DNA of 64,000 nucleotides, from positions 1-64,000 of the forward strand of contig CANGNF010000022.1 in the NCBI GenBank assembly GCA_947455205.1, given 5' to 3'. Shown in pieces: positions 11,139 to 19,686 of this stretch. The stretch's first letter is position 1. Every line of letters begins with the position of its first letter. The notes below the pieces were generated by a model that was not told the DNA's origin, ran no database searches, and worked only from the letters and a program-made list of their open reading frames with translations. Both the position numbers and the translations under genes were made by a program. Source of the stretch: Acetobacteraceae bacterium. GTDB taxonomy: Bacteria > Pseudomonadota > Alphaproteobacteria > Acetobacterales > Acetobacteraceae.

Positions 11139-12443
11139 TCATGCGGTGGGCCAGGCCACCGCCGGCAGCACCACGCCGCGGCACTCGCCGAAGCCGATGC
11201 CGACCGCGCCCGGCTTCTCGGCCCGCGCGCGGAAGATGACCTCGTCGCCGTCCTCCAGCCACAGCCGCTGCTCGCCATTCGGCAGGGTGATGGGGTCGCG
11301 GCCGCGAGTGATCTCGCTCATGCAGGCGCGGCTGTCATCGGTGGGGCCGGAGCAGGTGCCGCTGGCCATGACATCGCCGGGGCGCAGGTTGCAGCCATTG
11401 CTGGCGTGGTGCGTCAGCATCTGCGCCAGGGTCCAGTACATGTGGCGGAAGTTGGTGTTGACCACCTGCGCCGGGGCCTGGCCGCCCTCGCGCATCGCCG
11501 GCGTCTGGTACAGCACCTCCATGCCCAGATCGAGGCCGCCGGCGGCCTTGTCCTTGGCGCCGACGAAGTGCGGCAGGGCGGCGGGATCACCCTCCGGCCG
11601 CACCGGGCCGGGAATGCGGAACGGCGCCAGCGCCTCCAGCGTGATGACCCAAGGGCTGACGCTGGTCATGGCGGACTTGCCGAGGAAGGGGCCGAGCGGC
11701 GCGCTCTCGAAGCGCTGCACGTCGCGCGTGGACCAGTCGTTCAGCAGGCACAGGCCAAAGATGTGGTCCTCCGCCGCATCCACGTTGATCGGCTGGCCCA
11801 GGCGATTGCCGGCACCGACGAAGAAGCCGAGCTCAAGCTCGAAATCCTGCGAGACAGTGGGGCCGAACACCACGCTGCCATCGGCGTTCTGGCGGATGCC
11901 GTTGGGCCGCACGAAGGGCTGCGGGCTGGCCACCAGCGAGGATGCGCGGCTGTTGTAGGCGATCGGCAGGTGCTTGAACGCCGGCGGCAGCTGGCCATTC
12001 GGGTCGCGGCTTTTGATGCCGCGCCACATGTGGTGGATGCTGGTCAGGAAGTCGGTGAAGGCGCCCGGCGCGCTCGGCGCGTGCATCGTCGCCTCGCTCA
12101 TCGGCACCAGCAGGTCCGGGCGCGGCGTGGCGCCCTCGGCCAGCAGGGCGGAGACCTGGGCGCGCAGCGCGCTGGCCGGCAGGTTGCCCATGGCCATCAG
12201 CCTGTTGAGCGTCGGCGCGCAGGCGGCTTCGGCCGCTGCCGCCGCCAGCCCGGTGAAGACGCCGGCCGCCAGCGCGTCCTGCAGGCACAGCACCTGGTCG
12301 CCGATGGCGATGCCGCCATGCGGCGCGCTGCCGCCATGGCTGAACACGCCGAAGGGCAGGTTCTGGATCGGGAAGTCGCAGCCGGCGACATTCGCGCTGG
12401 CGACCCAGCTGCGCAGCGCCGGGTCGTGGGTGGCGTTCAACAT
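11139..12443 (-). CDS. fahA: Fumarylacetoacetase (FahA/HmgB type)
   Basis: 434 residues, the normal length for full fumarylacetoacetases rather than the roughly 230-residue fumarylpyruvate hydrolases. It has the N-terminal SH3-like domain (FPIQNLPFGVFS) and the catalytic domain with DFELELGFFVG and NDWSTRDVQRFESAPLGPFLGKS, which contain the metal-binding acidic residues. It cleaves fumarylacetoacetate to fumarate and acetoacetate, the last step of homogentisate degradation. The ATG at 12443 overlaps the stop of the PdxA-like gene by 7 bases, so it belongs to the ring-hydroxylase operon. That link to a Rieske oxygenase instead of homogentisate dioxygenase is unusual. Confidence 0.93.
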   Translation of the reverse strand: MLNATHDPALRSWVASANVAGCDFPIQNLPFGVFSHGGSAPHGGIAIGDQVLCLQDALAAGVFTGLAAAAAEAACAPTLNRLMAMGNLPASALRAQVSALLAEGATPRPDLLVPMSEATMHAPSAPGAFTDFLTSIHHMWRGIKSRDPNGQLPPAFKHLPIAYNSRASSLVASPQPFVRPNGIRQNADGSVVFGPTVSQDFELELGFFVGAGNRLGQPINVDAAEDHIFGLCLLNDWSTRDVQRFESAPLGPFLGKSAMTSVSPWVITLEALAPFRIPGPVRPEGDPAALPHFVGAKDKAAGGLDLGMEVLYQTPAMREGGQAPAQVVNTNFRHMYWTLAQMLTHHASNGCNLRPGDVMASGTCSGPTDDSRACMSEITRGRDPITLPNGEQRLWLEDGDEVIFRARAEKPGAVGIGFGECRGVVLPAVAWPTA

Positions 12444-13402
12444 GTTGCTTCCTTGGCTTCCAACAGAACTTCTATGGCGCAGCGCATGGCGGCGTCCTCG
12501 GCACGGCCCTGGCCGGCGATATCGTGCGATGTACCATGCGCGACGCTACTGAACAGGATCGGCAGGCCGATGGTCAGCGCCGCCGCGCCGCGTGGCGACA
12601 GCATCTTCACCGCCACATGCCCCTGGTCGTGGATCATGGCCACGCCGATGTCGTAGCGCTGGCCGGGCAGCACCAGGTCGGCGCCGTAGGGGCCATGCGC
12701 GTCGATCCCCTCGGCCTGCGCCGCGCGGACGGCGGGCACCACCAGGCGGTCATCCTCGTCGCCGAACAACCCGCCCTCCCCGGCATGGGGGTTGAGGCCG
12801 CAGACGCCGATGCGGGGGCGGGCATAGCCGAGCATCAGCCCTGCCTGGTAGCTGGCGCGGATCGCGTTCAGCACCGTCTCGGTCCGCAGGTCCGCGATGG
12901 CGCTGGAGAGCGACTGGTGCAGCGTGACATGGGTGACGCGCAGCCCGGAGCAGGACAGCATCAGGAAGGTCTGATCCAGCGCCACGCCCAGCTTGCGCGC
13001 GAGATAGCCGGGATAGCCGGCGAACTTCACCCCGCTGGCATTCACCGCCGTCTCGTTGTGCGGGCCGCTGATGACGGCATCCGCCGCGCCGGCCTGCACC
13101 AGCGCAACCGCGGCATCGAGGAAGGCCAGCGTCGCCGCGCCCGCCTCGGCGGAAATGCGCCCGAGCGTCGGCATCGCCGGCAGCGGCACGGCGTGGAAGC
13201 CGACCTCGCCGCCCGCCAGCCGGATGCCGGTGTTGGTGAACTCCAGCGGCAGCCCCAGCCCGGCGGCATGGGCGCGCAGTACCTCGGCATCGCCCACCAG
13301 CGTGATCGCGGCGCGTGCCCGCAGCGCCGGGTCGGCTGCCGCCCGCAGCGCAATCTCCGGCCCGATGCCTGAGGGGTCGCCCAGCGCGATGGCCAGCCTC
13401 AC
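12437..13402 (-). CDS. PdxA-family dehydrogenase (4-hydroxythreonine-4-phosphate dehydrogenase or TphB-like cis-diol dehydrogenase)
   Basis: 321 residues, GTG start at 13402 overlapping the upstream stop by 4 bases. The family signature is complete: ALGDPSGIGPEIALRA at the N-terminus, GPHNETAVNASG, HVTLHQSLS, CGLNPHAGEGG with metal-ligand histidines, and DQGHVAVKMLSPRGAA. PdxA makes pyridoxal phosphate precursors, but the same fold is used by TphB, which oxidises the terephthalate cis-dihydrodiol. Because it is translationally coupled to a TphA2/A3-like oxygenase, a cis-diol dehydrogenase role is the better guess. Only substrate tests or phylogeny would separate the two. Confidence 0.85.
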   Translation of the reverse strand: MRLAIALGDPSGIGPEIALRAAADPALRARAAITLVGDAEVLRAHAAGLGLPLEFTNTGIRLAGGEVGFHAVPLPAMPTLGRISAEAGAATLAFLDAAVALVQAGAADAVISGPHNETAVNASGVKFAGYPGYLARKLGVALDQTFLMLSCSGLRVTHVTLHQSLSSAIADLRTETVLNAIRASYQAGLMLGYARPRIGVCGLNPHAGEGGLFGDEDDRLVVPAVRAAQAEGIDAHGPYGADLVLPGQRYDIGVAMIHDQGHVAVKMLSPRGAAALTIGLPILFSSVAHGTSHDIAGQGRAEDAAMRCAIEVLLEAKEATC

Positions 13403-13875
13403 AGCGGCAGCGCCAGCAGCGTGTCGACGCGGCGATTGTCGTAGACCACCACGCGCTCGGCAAACAGCGGCCCCGCCTTGGTGAACTTGATGCGGTCCAG
13501 GTAGCGCCCGCAGCTGAACAGCAGCGTCGAGCCGTCCTGCATGATGCGCGTGACCTGGTAGTTGGAGACGACCCGCGCCTCATCCCGGTGGAAATGCGTT
13601 ACCAGCGTCGCGCTCAGCATGTGGCGGTAGCCCTGCGCCTCGTAGATGTTGGCCTCGCGCAGGCTGGTCACGCGGTCCTGCAGCATGGCGCGGTTGTCGC
13701 AGTGGATCAGCCCGATCGGGCGCTTCAGTGCCCAGTTCTCGGCGGAGATCACCTGGTACAGGCAGTCCTCGGTGAACAGCGCCGGCCATTCCTCCAGCCG
13801 GTCGTCGTCGATGGTGTGCGCGTAGCGCGCGAACAGGTCCTCGATGGCGAGGCGCGTGCCGACATCCACGATCAC
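13399..13875 (-). CDS. Aromatic ring-hydroxylating dioxygenase, small (beta) subunit
   Basis: 158 residues, GTG start at 13875 overlapping the alpha-subunit stop by 4 bases (GTGA). It has the cystatin/SnoaL-like beta-subunit pattern: IEDLFARYAHTIDDDRLEEWPALFTEDCLYQV at the start, then YRHMLSATLV and ARVVSNYQVTRIM. It supports hexamer assembly of the oxygenase and has no metal site of its own. The position directly after the alpha subunit matches tphA3 or nagH-type genes. Confidence 0.88.
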   Translation of the reverse strand: MIVDVGTRLAIEDLFARYAHTIDDDRLEEWPALFTEDCLYQVISAENWALKRPIGLIHCDNRAMLQDRVTSLREANIYEAQGYRHMLSATLVTHFHRDEARVVSNYQVTRIMQDGSTLLFSCGRYLDRIKFTKAGPLFAERVVVYDNRRVDTLLALPL

Positions 13876-15107
13876 GGCGCGAACCCCATCAGCCCGCGGT
13901 ACTGGTTCCAGAAGCCCCGCACGGAGGCTTCCGACACGCGGCTGTCGCTGCTGGCATGGCCGGCGCCGCCCATCTCCACCACGCTGTCATCGGCCTCGCT
14001 GCCCTGGATGGCGCGCTGCACCCAGCCACCGACGCAGCCATCCTCCATGCTGATGTAGCCGGCCGGGCCGACCAGGTTGGCCTGCTTCAGCCGCATGCGC
14101 TGCATCTCCTCGTCATCATCCTCGAAGCCGAGGAAGGTCCACAGCAGCTCGGTCTCGTCCACACCCTTCGGCAGCACCTGGCGCAGCGCGATGCTGTTGT
14201 GCACCTGCTGCAGGATGAAGTTCGGGAAGACCGAGAGGATCTGCACGGTGATGCCGTCGCCGAACTCATCCCGCGCCTGGAAGATCGACGCATCCTGCAG
14301 CCCGAAGCCGTCGATGGCCGAGCGCAGGCCGACGTATTCGCCGCCATCCTTGTCCTGCTTGTTGCGCGAATGGCTGGCGTGGTTGCCGCCCTGGTCACTG
14401 ACATGGATGCCGCCGGTCGCGGTCAGCCGCAAAATCTTGAAGGTGGAGAAGAAGCTGTGCAGCAGGGACGCGTGATAAGTGTCCTTGGTGTTCTCGACGT
14501 AGAGCTTCCAGTTGTTGTGCAGGTACTGGCTGGTGGTGCCCAGCACCTTCAGCTTGCGGTTGCCCAGCACACGCTGCATCCGCCCGCCGATCAGCTCGCC
14601 GATATGCTGCTCCAGCGGCGGCGCCTCCGCCGACAGGCTGCCGAACACCAGGCCACAAGTTTCCTCCACCCGCAGCCGCTTCAGCCCGTGCTGCTTCAGG
14701 TCGAAGCCCTCGGGCATGCCGCCCTTGCCCTCGATGCCCCGCCTGAACGGCACGCCCTGCAGGTTGCCATCCAGGTCGAAGGCCCAGGAGTGATAGACGC
14801 AGGTCAGCGACGTGCCGGTGTTGCCCTGGTTCTTCAGCGCCACCAGCGACCCGCGATGGCTGCACCGGTTGACCAACGCGTTGATGCCGCCATCCTTGCG
14901 GCGAACCACCACGACCGGCACCTCGCCGAGGAAGGTGGTCTTGTAGTCGCCCGCCTCCGGAATCTCCGTGGCGGCGCAGAGGAAGCCCCAGGTCGGGCCG
15001 GCGAAGATGTTCGCCTTCTCGCGCTCATGGTTCTCGGCGTCGGTATAGACGCGATAGGGCACGCGGGTATTGCCACCCGCGGGCCACGCAAAGGCCGGTG
15101 CATCCAT
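13872..15107 (-). CDS. Aromatic ring-hydroxylating dioxygenase, large (alpha) subunit, TphA2/NagG-like
   Basis: 411 residues from ATG 15107. The Rieske [2Fe-2S] ligands are Cys82, His84, Cys103 and His106 (RCSHRG, then CVYHSW). The catalytic mononuclear iron motif lies in NNWKLYVENTKDTYHASLLH (His212 and His217, with Asp209 before them). The C-terminal half contains ILSVFPNFILQQVHNSIALRQVLPK, which I recall as typical of terephthalate dioxygenase TphA2 and salicylate hydroxylase NagG relatives. Electrons must come from a reductase that is not encoded in this operon. The start 15 bases after the Bug stop suggests cotranscription. The substrate is an aromatic acid by analogy only. Confidence 0.92.
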   Translation of the reverse strand: MDAPAFAWPAGGNTRVPYRVYTDAENHEREKANIFAGPTWGFLCAATEIPEAGDYKTTFLGEVPVVVVRRKDGGINALVNRCSHRGSLVALKNQGNTGTSLTCVYHSWAFDLDGNLQGVPFRRGIEGKGGMPEGFDLKQHGLKRLRVEETCGLVFGSLSAEAPPLEQHIGELIGGRMQRVLGNRKLKVLGTTSQYLHNNWKLYVENTKDTYHASLLHSFFSTFKILRLTATGGIHVSDQGGNHASHSRNKQDKDGGEYVGLRSAIDGFGLQDASIFQARDEFGDGITVQILSVFPNFILQQVHNSIALRQVLPKGVDETELLWTFLGFEDDDEEMQRMRLKQANLVGPAGYISMEDGCVGGWVQRAIQGSEADDSVVEMGGAGHASSDSRVSEASVRGFWNQYRGLMGFAP

Positions 15108-15121
15108 GCTCGTTGCTCCCG

Positions 15122-16078
15122 TCATTCGATGCGGATGCCGGCGGTGCGTACCACCCGGCCCCATCTCTCGGTTTCCAGCCGCATGAATGCGGCCATGTCG
15201 GCGGCGCTGCCGCCGGCCGCCACGGTGCCGACCGTGCGCAGCTTCTCGGTGGCTTCCGGCGTGGCCAGCCCGCGTTGCAACTCCGCGTTCAGCCGCGCCA
15301 CGATCTCGGGTGGCGTGCGTGCCGGCGCCACCAGGCCGAACCAGCTCTGCACATCCACCTGCGGCGCGCCTGCCTCGGCCATACTGGGCACTTCCGGCAG
15401 GTCCGGCCAGCGCGTCGGCGCCGTTATCGCCAGCGCCTTCTCCATGCCCGCCCGCACCTGAACCACCGCCTGCGCCATGCTGTCGAAGATGACCTGGATC
15501 TCGCCCTTGATCAGCGCCTCCAGCGTCGCGGTATTGCCGCGATAGGGCACGTGGACGATCTCCACGCCGAAATGCTGCTTGAACAGTTCGGCCGCCAGGT
15601 GCGGTGACGTCCCGATCCCCGGTGAGCCGAAGTTCAGCGCCCCCGGCCGCGCGCGCGCCAGGGCCACCAGCTCCGCCACGCTGTTCACCGGCAGCGAAGG
15701 CGGCACCACCAGCACGTTGGGCGCCTTGCCCAGGATGATCACGGGCGCGAAGTCGCGCAGCGGCTCATAGGGCAGGCTGACATAGAGGCTCGGGTTCACC
15801 GTCAGCGGGCCGACACTGCCCAGCAGCAGCGTGTAGCCATCCGGCGCCGCCTTCGCCACCAGGTCGGTGCCCAGCGAGCCACCGCCACCCGGCCGGTTCT
15901 CGATGACCACCGGCTGGCCCCAGGCGCGTTGCAGGTGGTCGCCGGCGATGCGCGCCATGACGTCGTTCGCGCCACCGGGCGGCCAGGGCACGATGATCCG
16001 CAGCGGTCGCGTGGGGTAGCCGGCCTGCGCCAGCGCCGGCGTGGCCAGCATCGCGCCCAGCAGCGCGCGGCGGTTCAT
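15122..16078 (-). CDS. Bug/TctC-family solute-binding protein, probable aromatic-acid receptor (TphC-like position)
   Basis: 318 residues from ATG 16078, preceded by GGAGAAG. Signal peptide MNRRALLGAMLATPALAQA, mature signature YPTRPLRIIVPWPPGGANDV, then QPVVIENRPGGGGSLGTD, APDGYTLLL, VPYRGNTATLEALIKGE and LPEVPSMAEAG. First gene of the run leading to the Rieske oxygenase. In the Comamonas terephthalate cluster the homologous receptor gene tphC holds this position, so uptake of the oxygenase substrate is a reasonable inference. An upstream frame extension to 16132 would precede the signal peptide and is rejected. Confidence 0.92.
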   Translation of the reverse strand: MNRRALLGAMLATPALAQAGYPTRPLRIIVPWPPGGANDVMARIAGDHLQRAWGQPVVIENRPGGGGSLGTDLVAKAAPDGYTLLLGSVGPLTVNPSLYVSLPYEPLRDFAPVIILGKAPNVLVVPPSLPVNSVAELVALARARPGALNFGSPGIGTSPHLAAELFKQHFGVEIVHVPYRGNTATLEALIKGEIQVIFDSMAQAVVQVRAGMEKALAITAPTRWPDLPEVPSMAEAGAPQVDVQSWFGLVAPARTPPEIVARLNAELQRGLATPEATEKLRTVGTVAAGGSAADMAAFMRLETERWGRVVRTAGIRIE

Positions 16079-16171
16079 CGCCTTCTTCTCCACATGGCCA
16101 TGGCGTTTCTCCCTCGGCGGCCATGCTGGCACGGCAGGCGCCGCTGGCCCAGGGTCTCAGCGCGCCACGGA

Positions 16172-16729
16172 TCAGGGCGACAGCGCGCGCAGGTCCTCGG
16201 CGGTGTCAACATCCCGCAGCCGCCGCACCAGCGCCACGCGGTGGCCGGCGCAGTTGCGCAGCGTATCCGCCAGCGTCTCGGCGCAGGACCAGCGCACGCC
16301 GGCGAAGGGGCGCGGCGGCCGGCGGGGGCCGAGGCCGGCCAGCCAGAACCCGCCATCCTCGGCCGGGCCGAACACCGCATCCGCCCGGCCCAGCGCGCGG
16401 AAGGCGGCGGCGATGTCTTCGCGCGTCACGCCGGGAATGTCGCAGCCAACCAGCACCGCACGCCGATGTCGGCCGAGGGCGCGCTGCATCCGCTCGCCCA
16501 GGTCGCCCCTCCCCTGCGGCAGCACCGGGTGCGGCGCGCGCAGGAAGGCGCGGTCCGGCGTCACCGCCACCTCCGTCCGCCAGCGCCGCTCGCCGCGCAT
16601 CATCCGCAGCAGCCGGCCGAGCTGCCCGCGATGGAAGCGCAGCGCCGCCACCGGGCCCACCCCTGCCGCCAGCCGCCGCTTGACCCGCCCGAGGCGCGGC
16701 GCGCGGGCGAACAGGATCAGCGTATCCAT
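16172..16729 (-). CDS. TIGR04282-family (DUF2064) glycosyltransferase-like protein
   Basis: 185 residues from ATG 16729, which shares its A with the upstream TGA stop. Pattern LILFARAPRLGRVKRRLAAGVG at the N-terminus, VLVGCDIPGV and GPAEDGGFWLAGLG correspond to the DUF2064 nucleotidyltransferase/GT-A-like fold (aspartate in GCDIPG, and DGGF in the acceptor region). Members are annotated as arsenosugar-biosynthesis glycosyltransferases because of gene neighbourhoods, but the reaction is not established. It is an obligate partner of the gene overlapping it. Confidence 0.82.
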   Translation of the reverse strand: MDTLILFARAPRLGRVKRRLAAGVGPVAALRFHRGQLGRLLRMMRGERRWRTEVAVTPDRAFLRAPHPVLPQGRGDLGERMQRALGRHRRAVLVGCDIPGVTREDIAAAFRALGRADAVFGPAEDGGFWLAGLGPRRPPRPFAGVRWSCAETLADTLRNCAGHRVALVRRLRDVDTAEDLRALSP

Positions 16730-17397
16730 CAATAGACCTTGGCGATGACGCGTGGCGGCACGCCGAGGTACCACAGCGACAGGCAGGCCAGGTTGCGCGC
16801 CGAACGCTTGCGCCAGCCATCCCGCCGCCACTTCTCGGCCGAGGTCACCGCCGCCACCTCCAGCCCGCGCAGCCGCGCCCGGCCCAGGCGGCGCACCAGG
16901 TCCACATCCTCCATCAGCGGCAGCGGCCGGAAGCCGCCGACCGATTCGTACAGCGCGCGAGGGATCAGCAGCCCCTGGTCGCCATAGGGCAGCGCCAGCT
17001 TGCGGCAGCGCCAGGCCACCAAGCGCTCCAGCCTGCGCGCCTCGTCGCTGGAGTCGTCCAGCGCGAAGCGGAAATAGGCGGCCATGCCCGGGTGCTCCGC
17101 CATATGCGCCCGCGCCGCCGCCAGCCAGCCGCGTTGCAACCTGGTGTCGGCATGCAGGAACAGCAGCCATTCCGCCCGTACCGCCGCCGCGCCGGCCGCC
17201 AGTTGCGGCCCCCGCCCGCGCGGCGCCTGCACCACCCGCGCGCCCAGCGCCCGGGCCAGCGCCGGCGTGTCATCCGTGCTGCCCCCATCCGCCACCACCA
17301 CGGGCGCCCATGTCTCGGCGCAGGCTTCCAGCACCGCCGGCAGGGTGCGCGCCGCGTTCAGCGTGGGAATGATGATCGCAAGCAAGTGAGTTCCCAT
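16729..17397 (-). CDS. TIGR04283-family glycosyltransferase 2
   Basis: 222 residues from ATG 17397. GT2 fold with LAIIIPTLNAARTLPAVLEA at the N-terminus, VVADGGSTDDT as the nucleotide-sugar binding segment, LFLHADTRL as the DXD-like metal site and LMEDVDLVRRLG as the ED motif for the catalytic base. No transmembrane tail of the DPM1 kind, but a basic C-terminus with hydrophobic LACLSLWYLGVPPRVIAKVY. It pairs with the TIGR04282 gene by one-base overlap. Divergent from a radical SAM gene with 65 bases between starts. Confidence 0.86.
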   Translation of the reverse strand: MGTHLLAIIIPTLNAARTLPAVLEACAETWAPVVVADGGSTDDTPALARALGARVVQAPRGRGPQLAAGAAAVRAEWLLFLHADTRLQRGWLAAARAHMAEHPGMAAYFRFALDDSSDEARRLERLVAWRCRKLALPYGDQGLLIPRALYESVGGFRPLPLMEDVDLVRRLGRARLRGLEVAAVTSAEKWRRDGWRKRSARNLACLSLWYLGVPPRVIAKVY

Positions 17398-17462
17398 TCT
17401 GTTCTTGACGCGCCGCGCCGCCCTGGGCAATTTGCCACGGAACAGACGAGGAACGGAACACC

Positions 17463-18578
17463 ATGCCAGACGGTAGCGTGCACCCAGCCTCGGCGATCCT
17501 CCCTGGGCTGCGCAAGGGGCGGGGCGCCGTCTCCAACCCCGCGAACCGGTTCGAGAGCCAGTCGCGCGAGGCCTTCGACGATGGCTGGGACAGCCTGGTC
17601 GACATGGCCGACCTGCCGCCGCTGCCGACCACGCTGATCCGCGAGCGCGCGAAATCCGCGATGAGCTGGAACGAGAGCCCCGATATCGGCTTCGACCGCT
17701 CGCTGAACCCCTATCGCGGCTGCGAGCATGGCTGTGTGTACTGCTACGCCCGGCCGAGCCACGCCTATGTCGGCTACTCCCCGGGCCTCGATTTCGAGAC
17801 CAAGCTGATGTTCAAGCCGGACCTGCCGGCGCTGCTGGAAAAGGAGCTGTCCCGCCCCGCCTACATCGCCAAGCCGGTAGCGCTGGGCGCGAATACCGAC
17901 CCCTACCAGCCCATCGAGCGGACGCTGCAGATCACCCGCCAGGTGCTGGAGGTGCTGGAGCGCTTCGGCCACCCCGTCACCATCGTGACCAAGTCGGCCG
18001 GCGTGCTGCGCGACCTGGATATCCTGAAGCGCCTGGCCGCGCGGGGGCTGGTGCATGTCTGCCTCAGCGTCACCACGCTGGACGCCAACCTGGCCAGGCG
18101 GATGGAACCGCGCGCCGCGACGCCGACGCGGCGCCTGGCGGCGATCCAGGCGCTGGCCCAGGCCGGCATTCCCGTCGGCGTGCTGGCGGCGCCGATGATC
18201 CCCGGCCTGAACGACTCGGAGCTGGAGCGGATCATCGAGCGCTGCGTGGCCCATGGCGCCGGCCGCGCCGGCTATGTGCTGCTGCGCCTGCCGCTGGAGA
18301 TCAAGCAGCTGTTCGAGGAATGGCTGCACCAGCACGTGCCGGACCGCGCCGCCCGCGTGCTGGCGCTGGTGCGGCAGACCCGCGGCGGCCAGCTGTACGA
18401 CAGCCAGTTCGGCCAGCGGCAATCCGGCACCGGGGTGTATGCCGACATGCTGGCGCGGCGCTTCGCGCTGACGGTGCAGCGGCTGGGCATCGGCCGCGGC
18501 AATGTCTCCGGCCAGGGGCTGGACTGCACCCAGTTTGCGGTGCCGCGCGTGCCGGAACGGCAGTTGGCGCTGCTGTAG
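17463..18578 (+). CDS. PA0069-family radical SAM protein
   Basis: 371 residues. The cluster motif CEHGCVYC (Cx3Cx2C) lies in [23 protein letters not shown], followed by [11 protein letters not shown] and [17 protein letters not shown], which are typical of the spore-photoproduct-lyase-like/PA0069 group. The enzyme would cleave S-adenosylmethionine to a 5'-deoxyadenosyl radical. Substrate is not known; DNA lesion repair is sometimes suggested because of resemblance to photoproduct lyase, but that is not shown. It is divergent from the glycosyltransferase pair and 142 bases before rnhB; the gap contains a GGGCC-GA-GGCCC hairpin. Confidence 0.88.
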   Translation: MPDGSVHPASAILPGLRKGRGAVSNPANRFESQSREAFDDGWDSLVDMADLPPLPTTLIRERAKSAMSWNESPDIGFDRSLNPYRGCEHGCVYCYARPSHAYVGYSPGLDFETKLMFKPDLPALLEKELSRPAYIAKPVALGANTDPYQPIERTLQITRQVLEVLERFGHPVTIVTKSAGVLRDLDILKRLAARGLVHVCLSVTTLDANLARRMEPRAATPTRRLAAIQALAQAGIPVGVLAAPMIPGLNDSELERIIERCVAHGAGRAGYVLLRLPLEIKQLFEEWLHQHVPDRAARVLALVRQTRGGQLYDSQFGQRQSGTGVYADMLARRFALTVQRLGIGRGNVSGQGLDCTQFAVPRVPERQLALL

Positions 18579-18720
18579 CCGGTGGCGGGCGCGGGCCGAG
18601 GCCCGGCGGGACCTGGCTTGGGCAGGCAGCCGCCAGCGCCTGCCATCGGGAGCGCGGCGCGGGCGCGGCCCGGCAAGGCCAGCGATTACGTTCTCGCACC
18701 GCACGCGCTATCCTTCGGCC

Positions 18721-19356
18721 ATGCCGCATTACCGCATGGAGTCGCAGGCCGGGGGCCGGGTTGCCGGGGTGGACGAGGCCGGGCGCGGCCCGCTCGCCGG
18801 CCCGGTCATGGCCGCCGCCGTGGTCTTCACCGCGGGCATCCCGCGCGGGCTGGGCGCCCTGCTGGATGACAGCAAGAAGCTCTCCGCCGCGGCGCGGGAG
18901 GCCGCCTTCGCCGCGCTGCTGGCCGCCGCCGCGAAGGGCCGGCTGGACTACGCCGTGGCCGCGGCCTCGGCGGTGGAGATCGGCCGGCTCAACATCCTGC
19001 GCGCCACCCACCTGGCCATGTCGCGCGCCATCGCCCGGCTGGGCAGCCTGCCGGACCTGGCGCTGGTCGATGGCAACCAACCGCCGCCGCTGCCCTGCCG
19101 GGTGCAATGCGTCATCGGCGGGGATGCCGAGAGCTTTTCCATCGCCGCCGCCAGCATATTGGCCAAGGTCATCCGCGACCGTGCCATGGCCCGGCTGCAC
19201 CCGCGCTGGCCGAATTACGGCTTTGCCAGCCATGCCGGCTACCCCACCGCGCGGCACCGGGCGGCGCTGGCGGAACACGGCCCCTGCCCGCACCACCGCC
19301 GCGGCTTCGCCCCGGTGGACCAGGCGTGGCTGTTCGCCGTGGCGGCGCAGGACTGA
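18721..19356 (+). CDS. rnhB: Ribonuclease HII
   Basis: 211 residues from ATG 18721. RNase HII motifs: [21 protein letters not shown] (catalytic Asp and Glu of DEAGRG), [18 protein letters not shown] (second Asp) and [12 protein letters not shown]; the last catalytic acid is Asp in the ILAKVIRD block. It removes RNA from RNA/DNA hybrids and starts ribonucleotide excision. Upstream in-frame codons back to 18502 overlap the end of the radical SAM gene and lack conservation. Directly followed by a 39-bp tandem array. Confidence 0.97.
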   Translation: MPHYRMESQAGGRVAGVDEAGRGPLAGPVMAAAVVFTAGIPRGLGALLDDSKKLSAAAREAAFAALLAAAAKGRLDYAVAAASAVEIGRLNILRATHLAMSRAIARLGSLPDLALVDGNQPPPLPCRVQCVIGGDAESFSIAAASILAKVIRDRAMARLHPRWPNYGFASHAGYPTARHRAALAEHGPCPHHRRGFAPVDQAWLFAVAAQD

Positions 19357-19368
19357 CCCGGGCAGGGG

Positions 19369-19620
19369 ATTTGTCCGAAACCGGCGCCGCGCGGCGCCAC
19401 CCACGGCATTTGTCCGAAACCGGCGCCGTCCTGCGCCACCCAGGGCAATTGTCCGAAACCGGCGCCGCCCGATACCACCCAAGGCGTTTGTCCGAAGCCG
19501 GCGCCTCCCGGCGCCACCCACGCCATTTGTCCAAAAGCCGCGTCGCCCGGCGCCACCCAGGGCATTTGTCCGAAGTGCGCGCCGCCCGGCGCCACCCAAG
19601 GTGTTTGGCCGAAAGCCGCG
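19369..19620. repeat. 39-bp tandem repeat (minisatellite), six full units and a degenerate seventh
   Basis: Units start at 19369, 19408, 19447, 19486, 19525 and 19564, each beginning with a variant of ATTTGTCCGAAACCGG and ending near CGCCACCCAnGGC. A seventh partial unit starts at 19603, and a further degenerate copy of the core (ATTCGTCCGAAGCGC) lies near 19672. Because 39 is divisible by three, several frames stay open and would encode 13-residue repeats. None has a convincing start, ribosome site or codon bias. I read the 330-base gap between rnhB and the racemase gene as a non-coding minisatellite. Units differ at several positions, so the array is not brand new. Confidence 0.85.
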
Positions 19621-19686
19621 CGGGTACGCCGCAGGCTGCACCGGCAGCACCAACCGGCGCCGCCCCGGCGATTCGTCCGAAGCGCG

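Noticed and set aside
19230-19650. Repeat-encoding ORFs within the 39-bp array as secreted repeat proteins
   Set aside because: No signal peptide, ribosome site or dominant frame; period divisible by three explains the openness.
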